From Bombardia bombarda (lineage: Eukaryota; Ascomycota; Sordariomycetes; Sordariales; Lasiosphaeriaceae): a stretch of DNA of 64,000 nt. A program made the position numbers and the translations under genes. The stretch is from contig JAULSR010000001.1 of the NCBI GenBank assembly GCA_030512295.1, forward strand, positions 5,293,001-5,357,000, read 5' to 3'. Every line of letters starts with the position of its first letter. Position 1 is the first letter of the stretch. The notes below the pieces were generated by a model, which saw only the letters and a program-made list of their open reading frames with translations, had not been told where the DNA came from and ran no database searches. Of the stretch, positions 44,564 through 58,640 are shown piece by piece.

Positions 44564-46805
44564 CTTGGTGTCGGCGTGGAGGTAGCCATGAAGGATATTA
44601 GGAATGCGACGATTGTCCCGGACAATTGGTGTCGATGAGACCAGAGAGATCAGCGCAGGCAATAAGCAATCGTCTTGGTTTTCGTTTCGTTAATAGCAAG
44701 CACGGTGCACGGCGAGTTTCGTCTCGAATGTCGATTGTCCCCGGTGTTGTGTGCGCAAAGGCAGCAGCACCCAGAAAGGGAGCGCTCGGTGTTGATGGGC
44801 GATGCCGGGGGGGAGGTGGTGTTGTGTTGGTGGTAGAGAATTAGTTGGCTGGTGGTGGTGGTGGTGATGGTGGTGGTGAGTCGCAGCGCTGGACAACGCG
44901 CAACGATGGGCAGTGCGGGCCACGGCACGGGTTGGGGTCAAAGAACAATACCTTAGACCTAGTACCGGGGAGGTCTGTCTGGGAATACTTGGTTCGACCC
45001 AATAAACAGGGCGATGTCGTCAGCCTCGGCACCTCGAGAATTGGAGCCCGATCGTCCTTTGTTATTTATCTCTTATTTCCTATTAAAGTCCTCGTCTCTA
45101 ATATTACAGCTAATGCGGGTAACTGATCCAAAGAAACGCGATGCGGTATGCGGGTGTTCGCGCCTGTCTCACATTGCCCTTCAGGCAAGATGCCCAGCTA
45201 GCAGCACCTCGCCTCAGCAGCAGCTCTCTTCCTTCACGTGCTACTACCTCACTAAAACGCCCGACGCTAGAGGTTCAGCAAAACGAAACGGGATTTTACT
45301 TCTGGCTGCTGCTCAACAAATGGGCCCCTGTCCCTTTTAACAACCCCGGTTTCCCTTCACGTGTTCCTCCCAGCTGACGGATCCAACGGGCCATAGCGCC
45401 TATCCACGGCCGTCAATGCAGCAAAGCCATCCAGATCCAGCACTGGGTGCTTGGCAATCTGGCTGCGTGGATGCGTGGGGAAATATCCATGTCCGCTTGC
45501 CAGATGTGACGGCAACAGACGGCAAGAGAATTGAACGGCATGACGGGCATGTCGGTTGATCAAAAGGAGTAACTCGACAAATGCGCCTTCCCCGCAAAGG
45601 AGCATTCTGGGATTTGCATCATGTCCCCGAAGGAGCATATCTATAGTGAATTTCGTTCGTGATGCTGCTGTCTGTGTAAAAGCCCGCGCCTCACTCATCA
45701 ATTTCTATTAACCCTTTCTTTAAGCAGGCTCAACCATGGCAGAAATCTACTACATGATATGTAAATTGAATCCCAGCAAATCTCAACGCTGCCCATCTTA
45801 TTTCAGAGAACGATCTACGTGAAAAGCACATGTTTTTCTTGGGACCCTTCTCGTTTTGAGAATGAGAGAGATATCGTGCACATGCGTATAATACATGTCA
45901 GTCGTAATGTGTTTGTATTGTATCGTCGTGTTGTATGATGCTACAGACATACACCTATAGTCGACTCTTCTCCATCCCATTCGCATACGCATCTGACATT
46001 CGCAATCAGTAGATAATTAGCCCGGGCAGACACCCATGTAGATAAATGATATGCCTTCCCATGTACATCCTGTTTGCGCCAGTCTAAATGGAAAAAAGAA
46101 TGAGGAAAATGATGATGATTGTAACAATAATCAAACCATGCCAGTGCGCGTATATATGTGTGTATGCTCGTGTAGTACATACCAAATGTGCCAAGATCGT
46201 GCTGCTGATGTTGCCATGCAAAATGATTGAAAAATTTAACAAATACGAAAAGCAAATACAGCTCCATGGACAGCCGACTGGCCAAACTCATTCAACGTGA
46301 GTGTGTAGCGACAACAAAATGTGAAAAGAAACGTAATGCAGTTCTACATGAATCGTATGTATCCCCTACCGCAGAAAGTGATTAGGAAGAGAAAGGGTAG
46401 AGGGGAAAGGAAGAAAGAAAAGGGTATAGTGATGATTTGTTCGTCTCGTGTCTTATTTCTGGTTGGTCCTTGTCATCCATACGGCCGTTTGTGTGTTTGC
46501 TCCTTTGATTCTAGGAAACACACCCCTATCTAGTACAACTAACTACTGCCACCAGTGACTCATTCATTCTCCCGTCTGTAGCCTGATGTCTGCGGGGTCG
46601 TTTGTTGCTCGTTCTTTCGTCATATGCCGTGGCAAAAAAAAAACCGTGTAGAAATCTTGATCAATATTATGTGGAGGAGGATCCTGATTCTCTTTCGGCA
46701 TGTTGCGCCTAATTCGTTGTGTTCAATGGACTATGCGGAGAGGGTTGGAGGTCAACCAGCTCATCCAGGGGCTTAGGGCTAGCAAGATGGATAGCTCCTG
46801 AGGCT
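44564..46805. promoter_or_regulatory. Spacer between nem1 and ATG2
   Basis: This 2.2-kb spacer holds the nem1 promoter and the ATG2 3' flank. A GT-rich (GGTGGTGGTGGTGATGG) block sits near 44850-44877. One minus-strand ORF (45698-45357, 113 residues, MSEARAFTQTAASR...) has a true ATG but no recognisable domain. Nothing else is convincing. Confidence 0.45.
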
Positions 46806-49800
46806 TCAGTGCCTCTTGTATTTCTGCATCACAACAGTCAGCATAATCCCATACAAAGCCACGCAGGATACAAATAAATATATGAAGAATAAAAGGGAAA
46901 ACTCACAGCCTCCATCCTTCTCCTATTATGAGGATCCAAGGAGTTCGTTGCCCCTAGCAGCGTCTGCCCAATCGCCTTCGTAGCCCCAATGGCTGGCCGG
47001 AAAATGATAGTCGGCGCCCGCTTCAGCACCGCCACTGCTGCCCCCTGTGCGCTCTGGCTCTCCATCACTTCGGCCGGGACCGCAATTATCGCGTCCCGCG
47101 CCATGCTCAGGTCCCTCGCCAAACTGGCATACGCGCCTCGGACGCCCTGAATGATCCCCAGCGGCTGGTCAGCATATAGACTGATCTGCTTCCGCTCCTC
47201 GGAGAACTCATCCTCCTCCCACTCATCACCAGCGCCTCCCCCAGCAGCTGATACAGCAGCATAGCCACCAGTCAAAGACGATGACCCCTCTTGCGGGTTC
47301 GCCACAAGCAACCTCTCTGCACCCTGCAAGGCATACTGCGTCCCGATGGCCAACTTTGCGCCCAGCTTGACCACCTCAGTGCCCGTCGTCTTGGCAAACG
47401 CTGCCGCTCCCTTGCCAATGCTTCGAACGATCCGTCCATCTTTGCGGTACTCCCTAATGGGAATCTCAATGAGCTCCTTGAAGCCACTGCCCGCATTGAC
47501 AAGCTGGCGCACCGGTGCCAATCCCGCTAGCACCCCGGGAAGTTGCGTGCGCTTGACGTTGTCCGTCCAGATATCATTCAGCTGCTCGCCCAGACGATCA
47601 AACCCCGACACGCCATACATGATGACATGCCGCAGAACCAGGCGAGCGTCCTCAAGGATAATAAAGTTCATAAACTCGGTTGTCCGACCAGACCGCAAGC
47701 TAGCATAATTGACTTGCTTTGGCTTGAAATCCAGCTTGACGGGGATATCATTGATCTCTGCCCGTTGAATGAATGGAATGTCAGTCGGCGACATGTGAAT
47801 CGGCGCAGACTCGTCTTTGAACTCAAAGAATCTGGTGATAAAATCAAGGGCATCCTGATCGACGTGAAGCCTCAGAGGTAATATTGTAACCTTCAAGACA
47901 ACTTCAGATGCGGGCATGGACGGCACGGGCTTGGTATTGAGCAGTTCAATGTGCACCATGCTGGCGCCCAGCTCACGCTCGCCCGCATCCCAGTCATACA
48001 TGGCAAACTTCTTCCATGTTGACGTCGGGACATGGTCAAACACATCGACATCTTGAATCCGTATATCAATCGAATTCATCGTCTCGCTGGTCGCCTCGGG
48101 AAACGTAACCAGATCAACATTTACCCCCTTGAGCTCAAACGTAATCTTGTGACGCTTGCTTCTGCTGAGCTTCAGGTTCTTCGTCTTCGTTTTAGATCGA
48201 TGCTGTCCAGCCGCGCGAACCGTCGCCGAAGTGTAGTTCGTCGTAGCAACTGACTCTGTCTCAGTGGCATTCCCCTGCAGTTGGTGGTTAATGGCCTGTG
48301 CCAGCTCTCCCGCGTCTCTGTTGGCCGGGATGCCAATGTAGATGGAATTGAAGAGGAAGTCCCCAATGACAGTCTCCTCCTCCTCTTGGTCCTGCTCAAT
48401 CACACCAGCCCTAGCCCTCCGCTCGGATGCTTTGGCCTCCACGTCCTGGACGGCCTTGGTGATGACTTCGCGGGTCCGAGCCCAGTCATAGCCATCAAAC
48501 AGATGCCAAATGACATGAACATCCCGCACACACACCTTGAGTGGACTCTGGAGAACTTTCTGATCATTTGAATGATCGTATGTGTTCTTCTTCGAGTTCC
48601 AGCGATGTGCCGTCCCCTGAACTGGCAAGCCCGACTCAAAGTAATTGTCTTCGACCCTCAAATCATCACTGCCACTCCCACTCCCAACACCCAAACTAGA
48701 AGTGGAAGCAGTGCTCAGCAACACCCCATCACTGGTATCTTCCATCAGCGACGCCGACGTGGCATTGAACAACTCCTCCTGCACAACCCCCTCCTGGCGA
48801 TAATAGTATTGCGAATCCATCCCAACAGGACTATCGCCCTCATCGCCATAGAAATCATCCTCGTTTCCAATATCACCGCCGAGCTCCTGCGCAATGGCAA
48901 AGTCGTTATCGAAATCGTAGTCTCCTTCCGCCTTGCCAAACGCATCTGCAGTAATCGAGGCTAGTAGATCTGTAACCGGTACCACCGACGTTCGGTACTT
49001 AATCTCCTTGCTCGGTGGCGTTGGCGGCTTTAGCGCATTTGCTAGCGAGATAAGCGTCTGTGTTGAGTCGGCGCACGTCTCCAAAACCAGCAAATCATCT
49101 CGGACCTCCACCTCGACGCGGGCATCGCCATCGGTGTCTTTGACCACCCTGACGACAACCTTGGCTGCAGAGATCTGGCAGATATTGACATATCCTTTTG
49201 CGCAGAGTTTCGCGACGTGTTGCGAGAGAGCAGTATGCGTGTGGTGTGACAACGGTGCAAATGGCCCCTCGTCCGCGTCTAAGAGCGAAGCATCGTCCAC
49301 CAGAAGGATGCAGGCCTTCTTTAATGTTGCAGTAGCGTTGACAGTATTTCTCTTTCCCGGCGTCACCTCGAGATGCGCATCCGTTAGAACAACTGCCAGT
49401 TTGGACGTCAAACCCAGCGGATTCAGCCCAATGACACAATCCTTCAACGCCACGTCCACTTTAATGGGTTTCGACCCCTTACCCTGCGGCTCAGAAGAAG
49501 GGACCTGTCGGGTCGCCGTCCCCTTAATAGCAGCATGCGCGTGATCCCCCAAATTTGCCACCGAAGCAGCCAAACTGGCCTCAAAGTCCTGAGGTGTCGC
49601 GTCCTCCGCCAACCCCAGCACATCCATGATAGTCGGGACGCGATACTCGACGTTCAGCCCAGACAACTTAACCTTGAGGACTGGTTCCATGTCGTCAATC
49701 ATCCGCATCATCAACACGGGCGGCTTCTGCATCGATGCCGACTCTAGTCCCCCCGTTATCGGCGTCGCTACTAGCTCCTCAATCTTATTCCGGCTGACCT

Positions 49801-52800
49801 CGATCGCGCCCACCGCCACAGCAACCAGCGACGGCACCGTAATATGTGCAAGCTCAAGATCCTTCAAACCGGCCTGGATGAACCCAAACCTCCCGCCAAT
49901 ATCGACTCCAATCTCTACGTTCTTCATCTGCCCCAGCGTCAACAAACCCGGGCGATCATCCTCAGGCAAGTACTTGGCCACGGTCCCGAGCTTGGCCAAA
50001 TCCTCCGCCAAGCCCGGCAAACATGCTAACATCCCCAACCTCCCAGCTTCAACCTTGACCTTCCCCACCGTCAAACACAACACCGACCCCTTTCTCCGTT
50101 GCCGCAGTAACGTATCTACCATAATTTCCTCCCCATCCTCATCAAACTTGACCTTGCTGGGTGTGATCAACTCCAACAACCTCTCCAGGTCCTTATTTCT
50201 CGGCAGCGCAACATACTCGAGCCTTGTATCCGCCACCTCCACCACAACCGGCACCTCGGAGGCCCTCGAGTTTCTCAGATACGGCCCCGCGAGCCGTATC
50301 CTGCTAAAATGAACTCCCAGTCCCTCCTCCCTGTTAACCAGCTTGAGCGCGCTAGTATTCAGTAGCACACTGCACTCCTTGCCAATCACATCAACGCGAA
50401 GGCCATTGATTCGCAAATCAGTCTTGTTCTCCTTCATTGTAGCAGTGCGATCATTCGGGTTGATAGGCGCTTCGAACCTCACGCCCCTGGGTTTCTGCTG
50501 TTGCTGCACAGTTCTGACAGGGCTCTTGGGACTGCTGATCGAGGTGATCGAAGAGCCCATGTTCAAAAAGCTGCTCAGCCCACCGAACCAACTAAACGTC
50601 TCATCCAACCTCTGCAAGTCCAATTTAACATGAAGCGGCAGGGTATTGACTTCCACCCTTGAATTGTCCGGTGATGTAGTCATCTTAATCTGAACATCTT
50701 GCCCGCCTGAGAGGAACGTAGTGCTCGCCACCGATTCCAACATCTGCACCTGGCGATCAAACGAGATTATATCATCGTTAGCGTATCCAAACTTGACTTT
50801 GTCAATCGTGACCTTTGTCTCCGTGGTGCGCGTTCCAGACTTAGTCACCGACCCCTGAAGGTCCAATATGCTGGCCTTGAGGAGAACCTCCGAGCCGAAC
50901 TCAGCGGTTGTCGTCCTCGGCTCAAATATCCTCTTGGTCGTGTCCGCGACGCCTGCGAGCTTCTCTAGAAACTGCACGGATATCTCCTCCACGCTAACTT
51001 TGATATCTGGCGTCTTGTTGGGGGTGTCGCTCTTGGATGTATCAGCAGTCTCGCTGGACTGTCCCTGCGTCGCTTCAAGCAGCCTCGAGACCACCATGGC
51101 GAGGAGGAAGCCGATCGAGGCATCGAAGCGGATTTCTATAGGCTTCATAACGATCTCAATAGACGAGTCCACTGCCTTCTCTGCTGTCGGTTCCGCTATG
51201 GCGGCAGGACGAAAGCCGGGACTTGTTGGTGTCGCAGAGTGAACGGAAAAGGCCCCGGGCAGATTCGGAGAAGATTTTCCTAGATCATGGGTAGATACCT
51301 GAATATGTTTGTGATGCGATGGAATGTAGACAGAGATCGAGTCCAGCGCCACAATCTCTTTTACCAAGCGGGTAGGTCCGCGAGGAGTGGGAACATCATC
51401 CTGCGGCTGGAGTTCTGGTTCCTGTGGGGATGAAGAGTAATCTTCATGTGACCTTGCTGTGCCTCCAAAAACGCTCGAGCTTGTGTCAATGGGCGTCAGC
51501 GGTCGCGCAGTAGCAGGTAGGCTTTGTAATATTTGTGAAGCATCAACAGGGCTGCTACGTGCCTCAGGAGAATCTGTGCCCAATCCTTCTTTTGGCGATG
51601 CAGTAGCAGATATACTAGAGACCGCCAGAGGTGGAGAAGAACCTTGTAGTGAGTGAAAAGACTCGTCTGACTCCTCTTCGTCCCAAGATCCTGGCATGGC
51701 TCCCAGTGTGCTGACACGTAGCCTCTGAGAGGGAGCATCCTCGAATGCGCTCATGTACATGCTCTCCACCTCCTCGTGGCTGAAAAGATGTGACTGAGTT
51801 AGATCCTCTATCCCTGACCCTGTACCTACGGAGCCAGAGTGAACAGATCCAGTGCCAGCAGACCCAGAGTGAATAGATGCCCCGGGTGAAGGTGTGCCTG
51901 GAGGAAAGGGGCTTCCCGGCCGGCGGAGATATGGCTCTGACCGAGCATCCCGCTCCGACGTTACCCATGGCGCTTGTTCCGGTTCGATATAGGCGGAGGA
52001 GGCTTGATCATGCCCCTGGATAGCAGAGTCTGTCGGTGGAGTTGTGTAGTCCTGGTATACAGAAGCTCTTGGTGTTGACAAAGAAGAAGCCGGCTCCTCG
52101 GCTTCATTATGATCGTTTGCGTCGTCGAGGTCATAAGGAATATCAAAGGCATCCTCACTATCTTGCAACTGTTGATACTGGCTTTGCGCCAGCTCCGAGG
52201 AGCTCGTCAAAGCGTCAGAGGTTACGCTCATATCTAACCCGATTGACGCTGGCGGATGGTTGAAAAATGTTGGGGCTTCTGGTACTGTGGGTGACTGTGA
52301 GGCGAGGGAGGAGGGCATTGATGGGGATCGCGCTAGTGACGAGAAGACATTCGCTTCCGAGATCAAATATGCCCTTATCTTATTCAGTAGAATATGCCGT
52401 TTACCCTCTTTGTGAACGATCGTTGGCACTCCCCCTTCCGATTCCTCAGTCGCAACCGTGACGCCCTCAACATTAATGCCCTCCAGCGCCAGCTGGAACG
52501 TGACCAGCTCAGGGGCCGTGGCGTTGGCATCGACGGGCACCTCCAAGTCGACTTGAAATGTGACACCCTGAATACGGACCTGTATCCTATCGGCGACACC
52601 ATGCATGAAGTCGGTGAGAAATACGGGTAGGGAGAGAGCCTGGCCGGTGCCAAACGTCAGGTCATCTTCGCTGCCGGATTCGCTTAGAGCGATAGATGCC
52701 CCCAGGTCCTGCGACTCCGCCGCCAAGGCCTCTTCGAGCTCCTTCTTCTCAGTTGGCGGTTGTGTCTCGAGAAACGACTGGGCCAGGTCGGCAGCTGTGG

Positions 52801-53285
52801 GAACGATACTGGTGCCACCCTTGTCGGCTTTCCTTCTCTTGCGGGCCTGTTGCTGATCTCGCTCCTCCTTGGAGGTCACCCGTAACCTAACATCGATGCC
52901 CTCAACTTCAGCTGTTATAGAACTGGTGTAGAAATCGACGGGAATCGTAATCCTTAGAAGTAGGATCTTGGCTTTTTGTATCGTGAACGTTGGGGGGAGG
53001 TCGAGCAAGCGCTCAAGTTTCTATTATACCAGTGGGGTTAGCTGAAGACCGACCACTAAAGGGGCTATGATTCCACGCCAATAAATCGGATGACAGGGGT
53101 TGGAACCATACTGGTAGGACGATGCCAACATCGCGAAATTCGGCAACGGTGTTTCGCCCTATAGCAAGGTCGAGGTTGTCTAGGTCCAGAGCCTGTGAAT
53201 CCAGCAGCTCAAACCGTGCCAAGGCATGGCGTAGGAGGTTCTTGGGCATCAGCGACTCGCGAAATGATTGGAAGTAGGACGCCAT
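46806..53285 (-). CDS. atg2: Autophagy lipid-transfer protein ATG2
   Basis: The bridge-like lipid transfer protein that, with Atg18 and Atg9, moves ER lipids into the growing phagophore. Three exons (53285-53112, 53020-46907, 46823-46806) give 2101 residues; the last exon is only 18 nt (KYKRH plus stop). The chorein-like N-terminus starts MASYFQSFRESLMPKNLLRH, includes GRNTVAEFRDVGIVLP and continues over the junction to PPTFTIQKAKILLLRITIPVDFYTSS. A long disordered Ser/Pro-rich insert covers about residues 250-640. The ATG2 CAD-type region near 1500-1700 includes EELFNATSASL, VCVRDVHVIWHLFDGYDW and FKLKGVNVDLVTFP-like strands. Near the C-terminus DIPVKLDFKPKQVNYASLRSGRTTEFMNF and GVSGFDRLGEQLNDIWTDNVK are conserved. 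It is followed downstream by nem1, another lipid gene. Confidence 0.93.
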
Positions 53286-54766
53286 GGTGATGATTTATTG
53301 GTTTGGTTTGAGAGAAACGGCGGTTAACGACGGCGGTATCGCAGTGTAACAGCGGCGGCAGCCAGGGGCCGGGGGCGTGGGTCCTTCTAGGTTCGGTCGA
53401 GGTGTTCTGGTGAGTTGGTATCCGGACCAGACACCAGAATGATAGGAAAGCAAGCCCCGAACGGCGATGAATCAGGCTCGAGATCGGAGAGGATGAATGC
53501 AACAGATGCGAATGCGAATGCGAATGTGGATGCGGGGAAGGTCATGTTTGAGAGACGAGCACCACCATCATCATCATCAGTGACATGGCAGAACGACACA
53601 GGCACCACAGGCGGAGATGGATCCCGAGGGGTAGCCTCCAAAAAGGCAGAGTAATAGGAAGCAGAGAACAGAGAACAGAGAAGCAGAGAAGCAGATGGCG
53701 TCGGTGCAACCGACAAAACGGAACTACCTATCTGAGGCGGCGGGTAGGTTATAGGTTATGGTTTATCATGGAAACCCATAACCAGTAAGCCTCCCCCGTG
53801 GTGCGGTACTGCGGTTGACGTGGTGAGGGACGCCTGATGTAAGTGGGCAAGGTGGGCTGGTCCAACTCGTGACAAGCTTTGGGTGTCACTGTCTCCCAAT
53901 CAGTTGATCGACCTTATCGGTAGCGGCAGCCTGGGGGTAGGTCCTAGACTCTAGTGCACATCGTAGCCATGCTCGGCCGCGCTAGACGTGGGAGGGCCCG
54001 CATGGGTGTGTGCAACACTGTGGCCCCACTCACTTTACCCCCCATTTACTGGGCAGGCAGTACAGAATACCGCGCCTTCAGAGGCTCATCAGCTTTATCA
54101 GTGGTTCCATCAAATGCACACTTTGAAGCCTGCAATTCAGGTATGATTAAAGTAACAAAAATCTAATGATTCCTATACGATGATGTACCCTCGGACTTGA
54201 AAGAAAGCAAACAAACGAACTAGGTACAAACAAGTACATTACAAAGTACCGACAGGGTGTGAATGTAGACTCAGCTGTAGGTACCCACCTTCCGTAAGAC
54301 AAGCCGAACACTTGACTTGTTCCTAGCACAAAGTCGTGTTGACGTCGCCAATGCGACTTTGCACGCCTTATTCCCACTCCGTATTTGTATACTTATGGCG
54401 GGGTCTCATTGGGTAGCTGCCCCATGGCAGCGTAGCCACTCAGACACGACGAGGCGAAGCTGTCTTTGAGGACCTATGAGCTCCTTTGGGAAACTCAACA
54501 TTGCACAAAACCAATGTCTCGGTTTATCAGAATCCCACGAGTTTGTCTGTCTGAATCGATCAACACATGCGTTACCTTTCTATCGCTACCTACTGAGACA
54601 TGCTCCCAGGAAATCATCAACGCTCTACGTAACCTGCATAAATGTACCCACCAATAGGGCAAAACTCAAAGACAGGCCAGGAGGTGCAAACGCCAGAAAA
54701 AGAAAAAAAGAGAAAAAAAGCAACGTCAGAACGCCCAAAACGCTGAATCACGCCGCCTCCGCGCCT
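53286..54766. promoter_or_regulatory. ATG2 promoter region
   Basis: Spacer between the ATG2 start and the amine oxidase stop. It contains short repeats: GCGAAT in a row near 53505-53525 and AGAGAACAG-type units near 53662-53692. No gene supported. Confidence 0.45.
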
Positions 54767-56653
54767 CTAATTATCCACCCTGCCGAGCCATCCATAACTC
54801 TGCGCTATCCTCTTGGCGATATCCTCACCACTCCAGTACGCCCCCGTCACCGTGCCGAGCGCCACAAACGGCGCAGTGTGCTCGCCCGCCAGCCAAATGC
54901 CCTCATCCGGCACGCCGGCGCGCATAGCCCGAACGTCTTTATCGCCCTCCTCAAGGCCGACCTGGAAGTTGCTGTAGCTGCCGTTGCCAGCAAGATCGTC
55001 ATGGAGCCAATCGGTCGAAATGCAGCCCGAGGGCTGGCACTCGGGGCCATCTTCTCGGTACGATGGCAGTCGCGAGTAGTACGGCTTGAAGAAGGCAAAG
55101 AGGAACTCGTCCCTCTCGTTCTTACCTGAAAGCGAACGAATCTTGGAAGTGACGTGCTGCGATTCGGCGCCGTATATGTAGAACAGCAACGTCGGATGCG
55201 AGATGGAAGGGTCATCGAGGGAGGCGAGCTCGACGATCTCGTTCGTCCAGCCCTCTGGGTTAGAATCAGGGGCATATTTAGGCGAGAGCCACTGACAGAA
55301 GCCTTGCACTGTTCGGCTATCTTCGCTAGGAGTAAGCCAAAAGGCTTTTGGGAAAGAGATGTAGACCTGTATTTGTCAGATCATTTCCATGAAAGCAACG
55401 GTATGCTAACTGACCTTCTCTAGGCATCCATACCCGATACTTTGGATAGCCTTGGACATCCGGTCTGGTAGAGGTGGCTTGAAGGCTTGAAGGTTCCGCT
55501 TTAGCCAGCCCAGTGGTGTGGTGAGAACGATCTCGTCAAACTCAAAAATATTGCCATCCACGGTTTTAACCTTGACCGTATCGCTAGCGGCGGTTGACTT
55601 TCCGTGAATTTCCGAGACGCGGGTCGAGTATCTGATATCGGCACCGTCCACGGCGGGCTGTGCAATTCTTTCCAGGATTTTCTGATATGTTCCCGCACAG
55701 AAAAGATTTTCTGTTTCTTATCAGCGGTAGCTCAACCGTGAAATATGAAAAGAGATCAAGTGTAGATGACATGCTTTTTAGGAGCACATACCGCCATCGA
55801 TGCACTCTTCAAGCCAGAAAAACTTGAGACTCTGCTTGTCAATGGGACTGCCTACGAAAGCGCCCCAGAGCTCGGACAGTTGGAGAACAACATGTCTCTT
55901 CTTAGCATAACCATCCTCGGTCTCGGGGATTTTTATCGTCACTTGCTCTCGGAAGAAGTCTAGGAGTGATTTGTCAGAATCTATATCGGAGCCCTGTTTG
56001 TTTGAGTACTCGAATGCGTCTTCGATAATGTTCCACACGATTGTGGAGTATTTTGTGCCGTCCTCAAGAGAGAAGAGCTCTCCATCTTCATCAAAAACGT
56101 ACGATCTATTGTCCCAGCTGCCGACCGCTGTTTCTGTCTCTTTTGCCAGGTCCATGATGGGGTTGTCGACCGTTCCGTGTATCCAGTTCGGGCCCATGTC
56201 TACCAGGTGGCCATTTGACAATCTATTCTGGCACATCCTGCCGCCGAGACGATTTCTTGCTTCTAGGATCGTGACACGGAATCCATGACGAAGAAGCAGG
56301 TCCGCGCTTCGAAGGCCAGCCAAGCCGGCACCGACAACTCCAATATGTGGCTTTCTGCCAGGGTCGAGAGTCTCTTGCTGTATGCAATGAAAGTAAGTAC
56401 CTGACTTGCAACTCATTGGTGTACCCATGTGCTATCGACATCTGGCCCCTGCTTGTTCTGTGTATCAAAGCTTGGGCAACCCAGTGAGTTGTGGAGGTGG
56501 AAGGGCTAGAAGTACCTTTAAAACCCTGTCCATGATGCTTAGTCCTCTTGGCGATCTGTCAAGACTCGGTATTCGAGATATCTTCAAATCCTGGTAAATC
56601 TTGGATGTGTTCTTGAGCGTTGCGTTGGTGACCGACATAGAGTAAGCATCCAT
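54767..56653 (-). CDS. FAD-dependent amine oxidase (polyamine/monoamine oxidase family)
   Basis: A flavin amine oxidase; the substrate (polyamine or other amine) is undetermined. Four exons: 56653-56516, 56377-55792, 55710-55415, 55366-54767. They join in frame to 539 residues. The FAD-binding motif is HIGVVGAGLAGLRSADLLL and continues to VTILEARNRLGGR. The next landmark is VDMGPNWIHGT. The C-terminal flavin site ends in GVPDEGIWLAGEHTAPFVALGTVTGAYWSG, typical of the family. No peroxisomal PTS1 (ending VDN). The first exon is uncertain: an alternative start lies at MSCKSGTYFHC (56414) by reading through 56415-56378. The 138-nt intron model is preferred because the frame joins exactly at QETLDPGRKP. 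Confidence 0.8.
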
Positions 56654-58461
56654 CTTGAAGGGCTCAAATCAAATCTGCTTGAAATGAAAGTTGTATCCGA
56701 GGAAAAGGGATAATGTGTAGTTTCCTATCCGATGAAAGCGATGATTGGCTAAGTGAATGCGAAAATGGCAGCTTTGTTGTGCCAACGAGCAGAGCTCCCT
56801 AGGAGACTTGCAGGGCAATGTACCACGGCAGGGACCGACAGAATATTGGGGAGCACAGAAGAAAGAAGAGGGGAGCCCTGATATACCGTTAGGGAGGTAA
56901 GTTGGTTCAGTTATGGGGTATGCAGCAGGGGAATACCCGCATCTCCCGCCTGTGTCATTAATGTCAACGGGGCTGTCTCACTATAACACCGGTACTTGTG
57001 ATTCCGGGCATGAACACGACAGAAGGAAGCAACAGACGGCTGGATCACAAGTCTCGGCAGGTAGCGCACACGGGCCAAACTGGATAGAGAATAGACAACG
57101 GGTGGTGGGTGTACGTTGTTAACTTCCATCTTGTGGTGGCTAAGAGATGGGCCGATAAGAGCCTAACCCGTCGTCCGGTGGGCGCAAAGGGATAGATAGT
57201 ACGGCAGTCAATCAAAAATAGGTACAATGGATGAAGTGGTACGAGAGCAATATCTGCGACAGGTCCAGTTCGCAATAAATGGAAGGTAGGTTAATAAGAT
57301 TAAACAATAGGGCTCCCATCAGCTATTGTGGCTCCTTACGCACCTGGGTGAACTGGATGCTCGAAAAGTGATTGCTCGCTCCTTTTCCTTTGATCAGAGG
57401 CTGTGATAGGGATGGCCAATGACAGTCCCCCAAGGGAGCATGCACAACACACTGTTCGGCATTCGGGGGCAATGCCGTTTGACGGCCCAGCATAAGCCGA
57501 GAGGGAAAGGAAATAATCGACTCACACCGTCAGACTTACACAAGCAGCCATCGGACTGGGTGTGAGTGATAGGCGTGGGAGGCATGTTATTGTTTATAAC
57601 GTAGAATGCCGTGAATGACAAGAGAAGAACATGCACTTGCTTTAGAACAGAGCCATTTGGTAGGCTACTAAGGTTAGCGGTAGTGGTCCATAGCCGACAT
57701 TTTCCCATCCACCGTCCTATCTCAGGCCCCTCTCTTCGGTCGATTACCAGCACATTCGTGGTCCGGGAGCACCCACTTTCTGGTCAAAAGACTCAAAGCT
57801 GGAGTGAGTCGCCTCATCGCCAAGATGTTTTGGTATCTACTTGTCATCCTATTCGTTGATCTGGATTTGAAAGCGCAGTTCCGTCCACTTGTCTTTTCTT
57901 TGTGCAAGATGTGTTTCCAATACTATTCAAGCTGGTCAGGTTGCTTCTGCAGCCTGGCTTCTTGGTACATACTTATTCGGGGTTTGCGACGCTTTGTTTG
58001 GTCCCGACCGTTGGTTGAGTCTCTGAATTGTGGTGATACAGACGAAGTGTGAAACTTGAAAAGTAATCACTTCCCTGAGGCAATCGCCCTGCGTGCTACC
58101 TGCGTCGAATTAGTCAAAAGGTTAAATGCATCCATAGAGATTGTCCGTCGCAAAATGGGCTGACGAGATACGAATGCCGCTCAGGACTCCGAGTCATGCG
58201 GAACATTGGAAAGGTTGGATTCCCGTATTGGGAGGTATCATCATCACATGCTGCTGGACGGACAGGCCTGCAAGTCCAAACGCTCGTAGCAACACATTCC
58301 AGAGAGGGAGGAGCTGGGGTGAGGGGGAGAAGACAAGCAAGGTAGGGGAGGGTGGGGCTGGATCGGTTGTTCCCCGAAGTTCCCAGCCAATCACGGCCCA
58401 TTCAATTCAAACTTGGGGCATTCCCCACAATCCAGAACCTGGCAACCCCACGGTCTCCAAG

Positions 58462-58467
58462 CCGAGG
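58462..58467. promoter_or_regulatory. Candidate fatty-acid response site (CCGAGG)
   Basis: CCGAGG is the core bound by the FarA/FarB (Ctf1) regulators that induce fatty-acid catabolism genes in filamentous ascomycetes. It lies about 316 bp upstream of an acyl-CoA dehydrogenase fusion gene. Being six bases long, it could be a chance match. Confidence 0.3.
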
Positions 58468-58640
58468 CAGACGCACCAGACGCACCTAGCCCCGGGCCAC
58501 GCCCTGCTTAGGGGCTTAGAGCGGCGGAGAAAGGGATCATGTCCACTGTCCAGGTGACGGCGGGATGCCATACCTTGAACACTGGGTCTTTAAGTTGTCG
58601 AAAACTCCCAGTTGTGACCTTGAATAACGAGCCTTTCTTA

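Noticed and set aside
44925..45010. GGTTCGACCC, a tRNA B-box-like string
   Set aside because: No A box, no acceptor stem and no cloverleaf around it.
45357..45698. 113-codon minus-strand frame (MSEARAFTQ...)
   Set aside because: No recognisable domain and third positions not GC-biased like the real genes; left as a spacer note.
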